DNA of 19,756 nucleotides from positions 1 to 19,756 of the forward strand of contig CAZABP010000070.1 of NCBI GenBank assembly GCA_964483245.1. The letters are read 5' to 3'. The position numbers and the translations under genes are program-made. Position 1 is the stretch's first letter, and the number at the start of each line of letters is the position of its first letter. The notes under the pieces were generated by a model. The model searched no databases. It saw nothing but the letters and a program-made list of their open reading frames with translations, and was not told the DNA's origin. The DNA is from CAZABP01 sp964483245. Its GTDB lineage: Bacteria > Planctomycetota > UBA1135 > UBA2386. This document shows, in pieces, positions 1-8,398 of the stretch.

Positions 1-264
1 GAGCTCGACGTGAACTGCCCGTTCTGCCGCGGCCGCGGCTGCTCGGTCTGCAAGCAGTCCGGTTGGATCGAGGTGCTGCCGTGCGGCATGGTGCATCCGA
101 ACGTGCTGCGCGCCGGCGGCATCGATCCGGAGGAGTGGACCGGGTTCGCCTTCGGGATGGGGCTGCAGCGCGTCGTCATGCTGCGCTACGGGATCCACGA
201 CATCCGTCTGTTCATGGGCGGGGACCTGCGGTTCCTGCGGCAGTTCGACGAGGCGGTCCGATGA
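1..264 (+). CDS. pheS: Phenylalanine--tRNA ligase alpha subunit, C-terminal end (partial)
   Basis: This is the last 87 codons of PheS; the start lies before the window. PheS is the catalytic subunit of the cytoplasmic alpha2beta2 enzyme that attaches phenylalanine to tRNA-Phe. The visible part is the end of the class II synthetase core. It contains GCGMVHPNVLR-like and GFAFGMGLQR stretches (motif 3 region) and the terminal DIRLF...DLRFLRQF block. Just upstream is a four-cysteine C-x2-C-x4-C-x2-C cluster followed by K-Q-S-G-W, a variant found in many bacterial PheS proteins and absent from E. coli PheS; it may bind zinc (inference). The stop overlaps the pheT start as ATGA, the usual pheST operon arrangement. 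Identity is certain. Confidence 0.97.
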   Translation, partial: ELDVNCPFCRGRGCSVCKQSGWIEVLPCGMVHPNVLRAGGIDPEEWTGFAFGMGLQRVVMLRYGIHDIRLFMGGDLRFLRQFDEAVR

Positions 265-2651
265 AGCTCTCGCTGCGTTGGCTCGGCCGGCACGTCGATC
301 TCGACGGGCTGGCGCCGGAGCAGATCCGCAACGACCTGACGATGAGCACGGCCGAGATCGAGGGGGTCGCCGAGTTCGGCGCCGGCCTCGACGCGCTGGT
401 CGTCGGCCGCGTCGTCGAGTGCCACAAGCATCCCAAGGCGGACAAGCTGTCGCTGACGCAGGTCGACGTCGGCGACGGAACGCTGCGGCGCATCGTCTGT
501 GGCGCACCGAACGTGCGCACCGGGCAGCACGTCGCCGTGATCCTGCCAGGTGCCGTGCTGCCGGACGGGACGCAGATCGCCGTCACGAAGATCCGCGGCG
601 AGGAATCGCACGGGATGCTGTGCTCCGAGCGCGAGCTGCGACTGTCGGAGCAGCACGAGGGGATCCTCGTGCTCGACGGCGAGGCGGCGCCCGGAACGAA
701 GCTCGTCGACACGCTGCCGGTCCACGACTGGGTGCTCGAGATCGACAACAAGTCGATCAACCATCGGCCGGATCTGTGGGGTCATCGCGGCTTCGCGCGG
801 GAGCTCGCCGCGATCTATGGGCGCGCGCTGCGTCCGCTCGAGCTGGCGGAGCTGGGCGGAGTGCCGCGCAGCGGCGCGGCCCCGGACGTGCGCGTCGAGG
901 ATCCGCACGACTGCCCGCGTTACTGCGCGCTCGAGTTCCGCGGCGTCCGCATCGCGCAATCCCCGTCTTGGTTGCGCTATCTGCTGCTCGCGGTCGGCCA
1001 GCGGCCGATCAACAACGTCGTCGACGCGACCAACTTCGTGATGCTGGATCTGGGCCAGCCGCTGCATGCGTTCGACGAGCGGGACGTGCGCGCCGGTCTC
1101 GGTGTGCGTCGTGCACGTGCCGGCGAGATGCTGCAGACGCTGGACGGGGTCGAGCGCAAGCTCACCGCCGACGATCTGCTGATCACGGCCGGGAACGCGC
1201 CGGTGGCCCTCGCCGGGATCATGGGGGGTGAGCAATCCGGGGTCCGCGACGACACCAGCGGGCTGCTGCTCGAGTCGGCGAACTTCGCGCCGGCGCGCGT
1301 GCGCCGCACCAGCACGCGCCTGGGGTTGCGTACCGATGCGAGTGCGCGGTTCGAGAAGTCGCTCGATCCAGCGCTGGCGGAGGAGGGTGTGCGCGCGTTT
1401 GCGCAGGTGCTCGCCGAGGTCGCCCCCGGGGCCGCGCCGCACGGGCGCATGGCCGACCCGACCGGTTGGCGCGCGCCCGAGCGCACGATCGAGCTGCGCT
1501 CCGTCCGGCTCGCGCAAAAGCTCGGCGCCGCGTTGCCGCAGAGCGAGGTGACGCAGTGGCTGACGCGGCTGCAGTTCGGCGTCGAGGTGCACGAGCGCGG
1601 CTGGCGCGTGCGCGTGCCGTCGTTCCGCGCGACCAAGGACATCACGATCGAGGACGACCTGATCGAAGAGGTCGGGCGGATGCACCGCTACGACAACATC
1701 CCCGAAGCTCCGCTGGTCGGCACCGTGCGCGTGCCGCCGCGCGACCCGGAGCTGTGGGTGGGTCGCCTGTTGGTCGCTGCGGCGGCTGCCGAGCTCGCCT
1801 GTCACGAGGTCTACGACTACAGCTTCGTGCCGGACACGCTGCTCGCGGCGTGCGGCCTCGCCGCGCTGCCGCATGTGCGCGTGCGCAATCCGATCGCCCC
1901 GGAAGTGACCGCGATGCGCCGGCACGTGCTGCCGAGCACGCTCGCCTGCGTCGCCCCGAACCTGCGCATTGCGGCCGACGTGCGCCTGGTCGAGCACGGC
2001 AAGGGGTATCACCCCGAACGGCGCGACGAGCACGGCCTGCCGCACGAAGTGCGCGAACTGGCGTTCGTCTGGAGCTGGCGCAGCGGGGATCCGCTCCCGG
2101 AGCTTCGCACGCGGTTGCTCGGTCTGCTGCGGCGTGCTTCGCGCCCGGCCATTGCCGAGGAACTCGTGAGCGAGCCGCTCCCATTCGTGCATCCGGGCCG
2201 CACTGTTGCGCTCGTGCGCGAGGGGACGACCGTCGGCTACCTCGGCCCGGTGCACCCGCGCACGGCGCAAGCGCTCGAGCTGCCGGCGACGACCGCGGTC
2301 GCCACGATCGATCTGCGTGCGCTGCTCGCGACACCGCCGGACGACGGGAAGTTCGTGCCGATCCCGCGCTTCCCGAGCCAGCCGGTCGACGTCGCGCTGC
2401 TGGTGCCGCTCGCGACGCGCGTGGCCGACGTCGCACGGTTCCTGCGCACCGTGGGTGGCGCGCTCGTGCGCGATCTGGCGCTGTTCGAGGTCTACCGCGG
2501 CGACGGGCTGCCGCCCGGACGCAAGAGCGTCAACTTCACGGTCACGCTCGGCGCGGAGGATCGGACGTTGACCAGCGCCGACGAGGAGGAGTTCCTCGGC
2601 CGCGTCCGCCGCGGCGCGCCGGAGATCGGCGCGGAGCTGCGGGCGCTCTGA
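261..2651 (+). CDS. pheT: Phenylalanine--tRNA ligase beta subunit
   Basis: PheT is the non-catalytic partner of PheS; it binds tRNA-Phe and edits mischarged Tyr-tRNA-Phe. The 796 residues match the family's usual length of about 800. In order there is an N-terminal MKLSLRWL start, an EMAP-like tRNA-binding domain at about 40-150 (HPKADKLSL, CGAPNV, IRGEESHGMLCSE), a B3/B4 editing domain at about 205-385 (INNVVDATNFVM, GQPLHAFD), and a B5 domain at about 400-470. A catalytic-like core follows, with DLIEEVGRMHRYDNIP. A ferredoxin-fold anticodon-binding domain occupies 698-796 (FPSQPVDVALLV, KSVNFTVTL). I chose the ATG at 261 because it overlaps the pheS stop, has GAGG seven bases upstream and gives the family N terminus. 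Longer in-frame starts lie inside pheS. No defects are seen. Confidence 0.97.
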   Translation: MKLSLRWLGRHVDLDGLAPEQIRNDLTMSTAEIEGVAEFGAGLDALVVGRVVECHKHPKADKLSLTQVDVGDGTLRRIVCGAPNVRTGQHVAVILPGAVLPDGTQIAVTKIRGEESHGMLCSERELRLSEQHEGILVLDGEAAPGTKLVDTLPVHDWVLEIDNKSINHRPDLWGHRGFARELAAIYGRALRPLELAELGGVPRSGAAPDVRVEDPHDCPRYCALEFRGVRIAQSPSWLRYLLLAVGQRPINNVVDATNFVMLDLGQPLHAFDERDVRAGLGVRRARAGEMLQTLDGVERKLTADDLLITAGNAPVALAGIMGGEQSGVRDDTSGLLLESANFAPARVRRTSTRLGLRTDASARFEKSLDPALAEEGVRAFAQVLAEVAPGAAPHGRMADPTGWRAPERTIELRSVRLAQKLGAALPQSEVTQWLTRLQFGVEVHERGWRVRVPSFRATKDITIEDDLIEEVGRMHRYDNIPEAPLVGTVRVPPRDPELWVGRLLVAAAAAELACHEVYDYSFVPDTLLAACGLAALPHVRVRNPIAPEVTAMRRHVLPSTLACVAPNLRIAADVRLVEHGKGYHPERRDEHGLPHEVRELAFVWSWRSGDPLPELRTRLLGLLRRASRPAIAEELVSEPLPFVHPGRTVALVREGTTVGYLGPVHPRTAQALELPATTAVATIDLRALLATPPDDGKFVPIPRFPSQPVDVALLVPLATRVADVARFLRTVGGALVRDLALFEVYRGDGLPPGRKSVNFTVTLGAEDRTLTSADEEEFLGRVRRGAPEIGAELRAL

Positions 2652-2661
2652 GTTGCGCAGT

Positions 2662-2694
2662 CGCGCGGCCCAGGGTCGCGGCGTCGACCGCGCG
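2662..2694 (+). terminator. Possible hairpin terminator after pheT
   Basis: CGCGCGG at 2662-2668 can pair with CCGCGCG at 2688-2694. The loop of 19 bases can itself form a short stem. It starts ten bases past the pheT stop, but there is no T tract, so it is only a weak candidate. The rest of the 162-base gap before the next gene holds no clear promoter. Confidence 0.25.
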
Positions 2695-2813
2695 GAGCGA
2701 GGTTTGCCCATCCGTTGCGGCCACGAGCCCGCTGGCGGCACGGATGTCGAGCTCGCGAAGCTGGCGCAGCCGATCCTGCGCTCGCTGCAGCGGCGTTGAG
2801 TAGGCTGCCGATC

Positions 2814-4277
2814 ATGATGGCAGGTCCACAGCGGGTGCCCGGAAAGGCGCGGATCGTCCCGTGTGGGCGCGTGATGGCGAGCGCAGCTGCATTCACGGTC
2901 GGTGCGCTGTGCGCCGCGGTTCCGCAGGATCCACAGGCCCGCATCGAGAAGGCGTGGAGCGCGGCGATCGCGCAGGCGGCGGGTGACGAGGTGCGCTGCT
3001 TCGTCGCCGCGATCTCCGACGGCGATGACTTCCTGGTCGAGTCCTGGCCGCGTCCGGTCGGCGACCGGACCGCCAGGATCGGGCTGCTGGCGAACACGCG
3101 GATTGCGAATCAGCTCGTGCTCGCTCATCTGCGCCAGGCGGATGGAGTCGACGCGGCCGAACTGGCATCGATCGAAGTGCCGGTCCTCGTCGCCACCGCC
3201 GAGGGCATCCACACGCAGCCGACGCGTTTTTCTCTCGACGCGCTGGCGTCCGGCGAGATCGATCTGGTCTCGTTCTACGGGCCGGCAGCACGCGCCGCGT
3301 CCTTGCGCGACGACTCGTTCGAACCGTTCCTGATCGCGCCGGTGGCGCGATACCTGCCAACGTTCGCCTCGGCGATCCCAGGCGAGTTGCTGCGGCGCCG
3401 GCTCGAGGGAGTCAGTGGTCTCGACTGGGCAGGCTTGCTTGCGGCGGTGCTCGGGCCGCCGGCTCGGGAGGGCGCGAAGCTCGGTGATGCGCGCCGATTC
3501 CTGGAGGACACCGTCGATGCCGCGCGCGCTGGGATCGAACTCGAGCCCGGTCGCCTCGCGTACACGGGCCTGATTCACGTGGACGCATTGGAGATCGATG
3601 CGCGGCAGGCGCGCGAGCTGCTCGAACGGGTGCGAACGGTCGTTGCGGCAGCGCATGCTGCAGGCGGTGGCGACCCGCTGTCGCTGACCCGGGACGAGCC
3701 CTCGGAGTTCCTCTGGTCGTATGCGGACCATGGGATCGAAGAGGCGCACCTCGCAGTCCGCGCGGACGGCGCATGCGCATTCCTGCTCTTCGCGCTGTCG
3801 TTCAACCGCGTCGGCCGCATCGCGCGCGCGGTGGAGTCGGAGCTGTGGAGCAAGCAACCGGAGCCGCAAGCGCCACGCCGCGCGGTCGGGCTCGGGGGTG
3901 GTCGGCCCTGGCCGAGGGTGCAGCCGGCGTGGTCGAAGCAGCGCTACAGCGGCGAACTGCGGTTCGGCGGCCAGCCGCAGCGCTTCGAGCTTCAGCTCGT
4001 CGGCACGCAGCTCACGGTGTGGGTCGGCCCGGAGCGGGAGCAGGTGCAAGTCGAGCTGCGTCAGCTCGAGCTGGACGCGATGGAGATCTCGATGGATGCG
4101 CGGCTGGCGTGGTTGCCCACGGATTGCCGCGTCGGCCTGGAGGAGCGTGCCGTGTGCGATGTGCACCTGCGCCTCGAGGGGCCGGCGCTGGTCGGCGGTG
4201 CCGTGCTGCGCGACTCCGCGTCGTTCCGGGCAAGCGCTTGCGTTCCGGGCGTGATCCACCTGGTTCCGACGCGGTGA
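2814..4277 (+). CDS. Exported protein of unknown function, tandem paralog 1
   Basis: I do not recognise the family. The 487-residue protein starts with a basic segment (R and K at about 7-19), then a hydrophobic run at about 21-35 ending near AVPQ, which looks like a signal peptide. The start at 2814 keeps the basic segment; ATG 2817 and ATG 2874 are alternatives, and none has a good ribosome binding site. The protein aligns over its whole length with the next gene. Shared landmarks are FVAAISD at 63-69, ESWPRP at 76-81, a GLGGG motif followed by a PAWSK block, and a C terminus of the form CVP...LVPxR. No HEXXH, catalytic triad or membrane segment is seen beyond the signal. It is likely periplasmic or envelope-associated (inference). 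A 177-base gap separates it from its paralog. Confidence 0.85.
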   Translation: MMAGPQRVPGKARIVPCGRVMASAAAFTVGALCAAVPQDPQARIEKAWSAAIAQAAGDEVRCFVAAISDGDDFLVESWPRPVGDRTARIGLLANTRIANQLVLAHLRQADGVDAAELASIEVPVLVATAEGIHTQPTRFSLDALASGEIDLVSFYGPAARAASLRDDSFEPFLIAPVARYLPTFASAIPGELLRRRLEGVSGLDWAGLLAAVLGPPAREGAKLGDARRFLEDTVDAARAGIELEPGRLAYTGLIHVDALEIDARQARELLERVRTVVAAAHAAGGGDPLSLTRDEPSEFLWSYADHGIEEAHLAVRADGACAFLLFALSFNRVGRIARAVESELWSKQPEPQAPRRAVGLGGGRPWPRVQPAWSKQRYSGELRFGGQPQRFELQLVGTQLTVWVGPEREQVQVELRQLELDAMEISMDARLAWLPTDCRVGLEERAVCDVHLRLEGPALVGGAVLRDSASFRASACVPGVIHLVPTR

Positions 4278-4299
4278 GTCGAGCCAGTGCCGGGCGGCG

Positions 4300-4325
4300 G
4301 GCCCGTCGTCGTGCGACAGCGGGCC
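4300..4325 (+). terminator. Weak hairpin between the tandem paralogs
   Basis: GGCCCG at 4300-4305 pairs with CGGGCC at 4320-4325, with three further inner pairs after a bulge. No T tract follows. It lies 22 bases after the stop of the upstream paralog and might separate its transcript from the downstream operon. I see no convincing promoter in the rest of the 4278-4454 gap. Confidence 0.2.
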
Positions 4326-4454
4326 GTCACGGTGTCGGTCCGTTGCGAGATGACACTGCACACGCAGGGCGGATCGCTCAGCGGCATTGCCTGCTCCTTC
4401 GACGATGGGGAGCCAGGGCTGGGGCCGTCGCGCGCTCTCCGGCACAATGCGCCC

Positions 4455-5885
4455 ATGACTGCGCATCGGTGGCAGCTCGCGTTCCTGATCGCGACGCTTG
4501 CGCACGCAGCTCCAGGCGCCGCGCCGCAACCTCCTTCCGAGCGGATCTCGCGAGCGCTCGATGCCGTAATGGACGTTGCCGACCGTGGCCGGTTGCGGAG
4601 CTTCGTCGTCGCGATCTCCGATGCAGACCAACTCGTCGTCGAGTCATGGCCGCGGCCGCTCGGGGCCCGGCCAGCCCGGTTCGGCCTCCTCGGCAACACG
4701 GAGATCGTGAACCGGCTGCTGCTCCGGCGGCTGCGCCAGCATGCGAATCCCGACCTCTGCAAGACGATCGTGGCCGCCGTGACAACGGCCTCCGGTGATG
4801 GAGTCTCGGCGCAGCAGGTCACGTTCGAACTCGATGATCTCGTCGCCGGCAAGGTTGCACTGGCGCCGTTCCGGGGCGCGGTGGCGCGGGAGATCTGCGA
4901 ATCCGGTGCGGCCCTGGAGCCGTACTTGATCGGGACCAACGACTACTGGCTGAAGTCGGGTGGATCGGTGCTGCCCTCGACGCTGCTACGTCGCGCGCTC
5001 GAGCGTGCATCGAGCCGTCGCTGGGCCGACTTGGTCGTGGAACTGCTCGGCGCGCCCGGTCCGGCGACTGCGGGAACAGTCAATGCGGAGCGGTTTCTCG
5101 GCGAGTGTGCCGATGCATCGACCCGCCTCGTCGAGTTCGAATCGGCACGTCTCGAGCAGAGCGGCGTTGCGCACTTCGATTCGCTGCACGTGGATCGCCG
5201 GCAGGCCGCGGTGCTGCTCGAGCAGCTCCGTGCCGTTGCGGCGGAAACACCAGACGCCGAGCAGCGCGTGCGGCTGGGGATGATCCCGTACTCACGTGCG
5301 GAGTTCGTGCATGCCCTCGATACGCGTGGCGCTCAGGCTTCCTACGTCGCCGTGCGCAACGATGGCGGATCTGCGTTCCTGCTGTACGCGCTGGCGGACC
5401 ATGGGACGGCACAGCTTCTCGGCGAGACCCTCGAGGAGGCGCTGCGGAGCAAGCCGCTCGCTCCGGAGCGCGACCAGTGGAGCTCTGCGATCGGGCTCGG
5501 CGGAGGGGGCGGCAAACCTGCCGAGCCGCCGGCGTGGTCGAAGCTGAGCTATGCGGGCGAGCTGCTTATCGCCGGCACGAGCCTGCCGGTCGAGCTGCAG
5601 ATCGACGGCGAAACCTTGGCACTCCGGCTCGGCACGGAACCTGAGCAGCCGCGGATCCGGACGTTTCGCGTCGCGCACAAGGGATTGAGCATCACGATGG
5701 ACGGTTCCGCGACCTGGCTGCCAGATCGCCATCGGCTCGGTTTCGAACGGGAAGCGATCTGCGTCGTCTCACTGGAGCTCGAAGACGCTGCGCTCGTTGG
5801 CGCAGCGATGCTGATCGATGATCCGGATCCGCGCCGCGCCGCCAACTGCGTGCCGGCCGCCGTCCGGCTCGTGCCACGGAGGTAG
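4455..5885 (+). CDS. Exported protein of unknown function, tandem paralog 2
   Basis: This 476-residue protein is the second copy of the unrecognised family in the preceding gene. It begins MTAHRWQLAFLIATLAHAAPG, a plausible signal peptide with cleavage near residues 18-23. The family landmarks are FVVAISD at 50-56, ESWPRP at 63-68, a glycine-rich GLGGGGGK followed by PPAWSK, and a cysteine-containing NCVP...LVPRR terminus. The reading frame is open upstream to 4287, but that extension lacks family similarity and would bury the signal peptide, so ATG 4455 was chosen. The gene ends three bases before the next start and carries that gene's ribosome binding site in its last codons. It therefore heads a three-gene operon with the two HEAT-like proteins. 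Function is unknown; a role with those secreted partners is inference. Confidence 0.87.
   Translation: MTAHRWQLAFLIATLAHAAPGAAPQPPSERISRALDAVMDVADRGRLRSFVVAISDADQLVVESWPRPLGARPARFGLLGNTEIVNRLLLRRLRQHANPDLCKTIVAAVTTASGDGVSAQQVTFELDDLVAGKVALAPFRGAVAREICESGAALEPYLIGTNDYWLKSGGSVLPSTLLRRALERASSRRWADLVVELLGAPGPATAGTVNAERFLGECADASTRLVEFESARLEQSGVAHFDSLHVDRRQAAVLLEQLRAVAAETPDAEQRVRLGMIPYSRAEFVHALDTRGAQASYVAVRNDGGSAFLLYALADHGTAQLLGETLEEALRSKPLAPERDQWSSAIGLGGGGGKPAEPPAWSKLSYAGELLIAGTSLPVELQIDGETLALRLGTEPEQPRIRTFRVAHKGLSITMDGSATWLPDRHRLGFEREAICVVSLELEDAALVGAAMLIDDPDPRRAANCVPAAVRLVPRR
5878..5882 (+). promoter_or_regulatory. Ribosome binding site for first HEAT-like gene
   Basis: GGAGG lies six bases before the ATG at 5889, inside the final codons of the upstream gene. 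It fixes the start of the HEAT-like gene and supports translational coupling in this operon. Confidence 0.65.
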
Positions 5886-5888
5886 CAG

Positions 5889-7013
5889 ATGCGCGATGAC
5901 TGGCAGCACTTCTCGGTTGCCGCGGCGTGCGGGCGGCCGCTTGGGCGCGCGGTTGTCTTCCTTGCCGCCTCGCTGCTCGGGACTGGTGCACTGCTCGCGC
6001 AGGTGCAGGAGACCGACGTGCAGCGCGCGCTGGATGCCTGGGGCGATGGGGATCCGCGGGCCCTGGCGGAGCTGCGGCGGGCGGGTGATGCGGCGGCTGC
6101 CGCCGTCGTGCAGCGGATCGAGACGGCGTTCGAGCGCAACAAACGCCCGAAGATCGAGCACGAGCTGCGGCTGCTGGTGGATCTCGGCGCGGCGACGCCG
6201 GCTGTGTTGCAGGCGTTGACTGCTGCGGCAGAGCGGGTCGACGATCCGGTGCGTGTGCAGGTGCTACGGACGATCGGCAACCTGGCACCGGAGCTGGCGG
6301 ACCCGCAGCCGCTGTTGCAGTGGTTGGAAACCGTGGAGAAGGAACAGCCCGCGGTCGTGCAGGCGTTCCGCGTCGCGCTTCCAGCCGGCCGGCCGATGCG
6401 GATGCAGCCGATGACGGAGCTGGAGCGCGTGCAGACGCGCCTGCGCCTGCGCGACGAGCGCAAGCTCGCGACGTTGATCGAGCTGCTGGCGGACCAGGAC
6501 GTCGACGTCGCCGAGTTCGCGGCCGAACGGCTGGGAGCGCGCGGGCCGGAGGCGGCCGGCGCACTCGCCGGGTTGCTCGAGCTGCGCGATGCGAAGGTCG
6601 TCACGATGGGCCGTGCGCGCGTGCAGGGAAACCCGCTCGCGGCGGTGCAGCACGGGCCGAGCGAGCACAAGCGGATCGCAACCGAAGCGATCGTGCGGAT
6701 TGCGCCGGACAGCGCGGAGGCGGTCGCTGCGCACATCCAGCTGCTCGCGACCGGCAATCCAGAGCAGCGTCTCGCGAGCTTGCTCGCGCTCCGGATGCGG
6801 CCCGAGCATGCGGAGCCTGCGGCGGTTGCGGTGGCGGAGCTGCTGGATGGCAGGCATCACCGGGTGCTGCGCCGCGAGGCGTTGATCACGTTGAGCACGT
6901 TCGGTCGCGCTGCGGCACGCGCGGTGCCGGCTCTGCGCAAGTTGGCCCGCACGGGCGACGAAGAGCTCGCGAAGCTGGCGAAGTCCGCGCTGCGCGCGAT
7001 CGAGGCGCAATGA
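5889..7013 (+). CDS. Exported HEAT-like repeat protein, paralog 1
   Basis: The 374-residue protein has a basic N terminus, then a hydrophobic segment at about 20-37 (VVFLAASLLGTGALLA) ending near AQ, a likely signal peptide. The rest is almost entirely alpha-helical with degenerate HEAT-type repeats, for example VLRTIGNLAPEL, AAERLGARGPEAAGALAGLL, QRLASLLALRM and RREALITLSTFG...AVPALRKLA. HEAT solenoids serve as protein-binding scaffolds; no catalytic motif is seen. It aligns along its length with the next gene, so the two arose by tandem duplication. The start is supported by GGAGG at 5878-5882. Its stop overlaps the next start as ATGA. It is probably an envelope scaffold working with its operon partners (inference); the partner is unknown. 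Confidence 0.88.
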   Translation: MRDDWQHFSVAAACGRPLGRAVVFLAASLLGTGALLAQVQETDVQRALDAWGDGDPRALAELRRAGDAAAAAVVQRIETAFERNKRPKIEHELRLLVDLGAATPAVLQALTAAAERVDDPVRVQVLRTIGNLAPELADPQPLLQWLETVEKEQPAVVQAFRVALPAGRPMRMQPMTELERVQTRLRLRDERKLATLIELLADQDVDVAEFAAERLGARGPEAAGALAGLLELRDAKVVTMGRARVQGNPLAAVQHGPSEHKRIATEAIVRIAPDSAEAVAAHIQLLATGNPEQRLASLLALRMRPEHAEPAAVAVAELLDGRHHRVLRREALITLSTFGRAAARAVPALRKLARTGDEELAKLAKSALRAIEAQ

Positions 7014-8125
7014 GGGCTGGCTGGGGTGTGGCGGTGTTCGCGGCGCTCGCGGCTGGGATGCCGCTCGCTGGGCAGCCCGCGGCGCAGGAACGCGCGCAGG
7101 ACCAGGCGGCCACGATTGCGTGCGCAATCGACGAGCTTCGTGCCGGCAGTCCGCTCGCGTTGGCGGTGCTGCAGCGCACGCCGGAGGCGTCGGTGGACGC
7201 GCTCGTGCGCGAGCTGGCGGCCGATCAGAAACGGCGGCGCGAGCGCCGGGCGGCGACGCTATTGCCAGCGATCAGTGCACTCGGCGTGACGAGTCCCGAA
7301 GTCGTCGGCGGGCTGATCGACGTGCTGGAACCGGCCGGCGACCTGCTCCGAAGTCGCATCCTCTTCACGATCGGCGATCTCGCCGGACGTGCGGGGGAAT
7401 GCCCCGAGTTGGATCCCTGGCTGGAACAACTCCCGGACAGTGCGCGTGAGCAGCTGGTCGCGCGGCTGGTTGCTGCGAACGACAAGCCGGTGCGCGTGCG
7501 AGCGCTGACCGCGTCTCGTCGCGCCAAAGCCCGCCGCAGCCTGCGCGCGAAGCCGGCGGACCTCGGCATCTGCCTGGGGATGCTCGAGGATCTCGATCTC
7601 GATGCTGCAGAGCTGGCGGCGGAGCGCGTGCTTGCGCTCGGCAGGAGCAGTCCGCAGATCCGGGGTGCACTCGAGGCCCTGCTGCTCCCGCAGGTCCTGC
7701 CCGCGACAGGGACCTTCTGGTTCGAACTGGGAAACGATGATCGGCAGCGGCTGATCGACCTGGAATGCGATTGCACGGTCCAGCTGACGGCTGCGCTGGC
7801 GCTCGTCGAGCTGCATCCCGAGAGTGCGCAACTGCGCACGGCGCACCGCTGGATCCTGGAGCAGGGCCGCCCCGACCAGCAGCTGGCGAGCCTGCTGGCG
7901 CTGCGCGCCGATGCGGACCAGGATCCGTTCGACGTCAGCGCCATCGTTGCGTTGCTCGGGCGGGCGAAGCATCGCCTGCTGCGCCGGGAAGCAGTGATCA
8001 CGCTCAGCACGTTGGGTCCGCGTGCTGCCACCGCCGCACCCGCGCTGCGCGAGCTCGCCGATGGCGAGGATCAGGAGCTGTCGGTGCTCGCCCTGGCCGC
8101 GCTGCGCGCGATCGGGCAGCGGTGA
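7010..8125 (+). CDS. Exported HEAT-like repeat protein, paralog 2
   Basis: This is the second HEAT-like protein, 371 residues, starting at an ATG that overlaps the preceding stop, with GAGG four bases before it. The N terminus MRAGWGVAVFAALAAGMPLAG is a typical signal peptide. Helical repeats fill the remainder. Stretches shared with the preceding protein include LFTIGDLAGRAG, ELAAERVLALG, QQLASLLALRA and HRLLRREAVITLSTLG, followed by a conserved PAL-containing repeat. A basic stretch at about 165-185 (RRAKARRSLRAK) and two close cysteines (ECDC) near position 255 are specific to this copy. No enzyme motif is visible. It ends the operon that starts at 4455. Confidence 0.88.
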   Translation: MRAGWGVAVFAALAAGMPLAGQPAAQERAQDQAATIACAIDELRAGSPLALAVLQRTPEASVDALVRELAADQKRRRERRAATLLPAISALGVTSPEVVGGLIDVLEPAGDLLRSRILFTIGDLAGRAGECPELDPWLEQLPDSAREQLVARLVAANDKPVRVRALTASRRAKARRSLRAKPADLGICLGMLEDLDLDAAELAAERVLALGRSSPQIRGALEALLLPQVLPATGTFWFELGNDDRQRLIDLECDCTVQLTAALALVELHPESAQLRTAHRWILEQGRPDQQLASLLALRADADQDPFDVSAIVALLGRAKHRLLRREAVITLSTLGPRAATAAPALRELADGEDQELSVLALAALRAIGQR

Positions 8126-8203
8126 CGCACGCCATGGGCCGGGCCTGGCCTCCGCGTCCGCGCGATGCAGCCTCGCGCGGCCGGCCCCCCGAGCGAGGCG
8201 TCA

Positions 8204-8245
8204 TGCACGCAACGGCGTGCGCAACTGCGCACGCAGTGCCGTGCA
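8204..8245. repeat. Large imperfect inverted repeat in intergenic gap
   Basis: A perfect eight-base stem, GCGTGCGC at 8215-8222 with GCGCACGC at 8227-8234, closes a four-base loop. After a symmetric five-base internal loop, an outer stem pairs TGCACG at 8204-8209 with CGTGCA at 8240-8245. The structure sits in the 273-base gap at 8126-8398 between the HEAT operon and the TPR-peptidase gene. It may end the upstream transcript, although there is no T tract, or be a dispersed REP-like element. I see no other gene or clear promoter in this gap. Confidence 0.5.
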
Positions 8246-8398
8246 GCTGGCCTGGGCTGCCCGTTCGCTCCCGCGCTGGTAAGAGCCAGGCACGTGCAGC
8301 CGGGATCCCTTCCGCCACCCCCGGTGACTGCGTCGACGCCGCCTATGTGCCGATCCGGCGCTTGCGCAGCCCGCCCCGCCCGCCGTAACAAGCGCAGC

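Noticed and set aside
186..4631. Open frame of 1481 codons on the minus strand
   Set aside because: It lies opposite pheT and both tandem paralogs, which have clear family motifs or paralogy. Its product is Arg/His/Gln-rich with no domain. Such antisense frames are an effect of high GC.
8165..8398. N-terminal extension of the TPR-peptidase frame
   Set aside because: The extension is rich in Arg, Pro and Cys, overlaps the nested inverted repeat and would bury a clear signal peptide starting at 8399.
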